Below, piece after piece: positions 6,117 through 6,149 of a stretch of DNA of 6,149 nt. The stretch is from Planctomycetaceae bacterium (lineage in GTDB: Bacteria > Planctomycetota > Planctomycetia > Pirellulales > Thermoguttaceae), in the NCBI GenBank assembly GCA_031287585.1, contig JAITST010000174.1:1-6149 (forward strand), given 5' to 3'. Both the position numbers and the translations under genes were made by a program. The first letter of the stretch is position 1, and every line of letters starts with the position of its first letter. Under the pieces are notes generated by a model. That model saw nothing but the letters and a program-made list of their open reading frames with translations. It did no database searches and was not told the origin of the DNA.

Positions 6117-6149
6117 ATGAGTAAAAAACGTACCACTTACACGCCGGAG
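6117..6149 (+). CDS. Start of a gene, probably IS3-type transposase OrfA (cut by window edge)
   Basis: Eleven codons are present, reading MSKKRTTYTPE, and the frame is open at the window edge. A short basic start followed by a (R/K)xxYTPE or YSPEFK-like motif is typical of OrfA of IS3-family elements, where it leads into a helix-turn-helix DNA-binding domain. OrfA and OrfB together make the transposase by frameshifting. The GGAG sequence six bases upstream supports the start. No terminal inverted repeat could be fixed in the bases before it, so the left end of any element is not placed. The evidence is only eleven residues, and another DNA-binding or ribosomal-type basic protein is possible. 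Confidence 0.5.
   Translation, partial: MSKKRTTYTPE

Overview
The window reads as chromosomal DNA from a bacterium of moderate G+C content, probably a Planctomycetota relative (inference). The reasons are the form of the B12-binding-like/radical SAM protein, the weak or absent Shine-Dalgarno sequences before most genes, and an exported, Cys-rich, Thr-tailed protein of no family I recognise. No rRNA, tRNA, CRISPR array or complete mobile element is visible.

Layout from left to right. Bases 1-72 hold nothing recognisable. A MarC-family membrane protein lies on the minus strand (73-702). Upstream of it, also on the minus strand, is a radical SAM protein of the TIGR03960 type (808-2586); a possible separate marC promoter sits in the gap between them. 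A 201-base divergent intergenic region (2587-2787) separates this pair from a plus-strand gene (2788-3909) for an exported protein with 18 cysteines, many in CxxC pairs, and a Thr-rich tail. That gene ends at a clear rho-independent terminator (3937-3971). Convergent to it are two overlapping minus-strand genes transcribed in the order hslU (4439-5845), the ATPase of the HslUV protease, then rnpA (4017-4439), the protein subunit of RNase P. Beyond hslU, 271 bases without a gene (5846-6116) carry a weak hslU promoter candidate, a hairpin, short CACGAA-type repeats and a G-tract/C-tract pair. The last 33 bases begin a plus-strand gene (MSKKRTTYTPE...) that looks like the start of an IS3-type transposase OrfA and is cut by the window edge.

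The genes do not form one pathway. hslU and rnpA are tightly coupled by overlapping stop and start codons, although their usual partners (hslV beside hslU, rpmH beside rnpA) are not in view. The strongest candidate for undescribed biology is the Cys-rich exported protein. Second looks are also warranted for the apparently short C-terminus of the radical SAM protein and for the hslU-rnpA pairing beside a possible insertion sequence.
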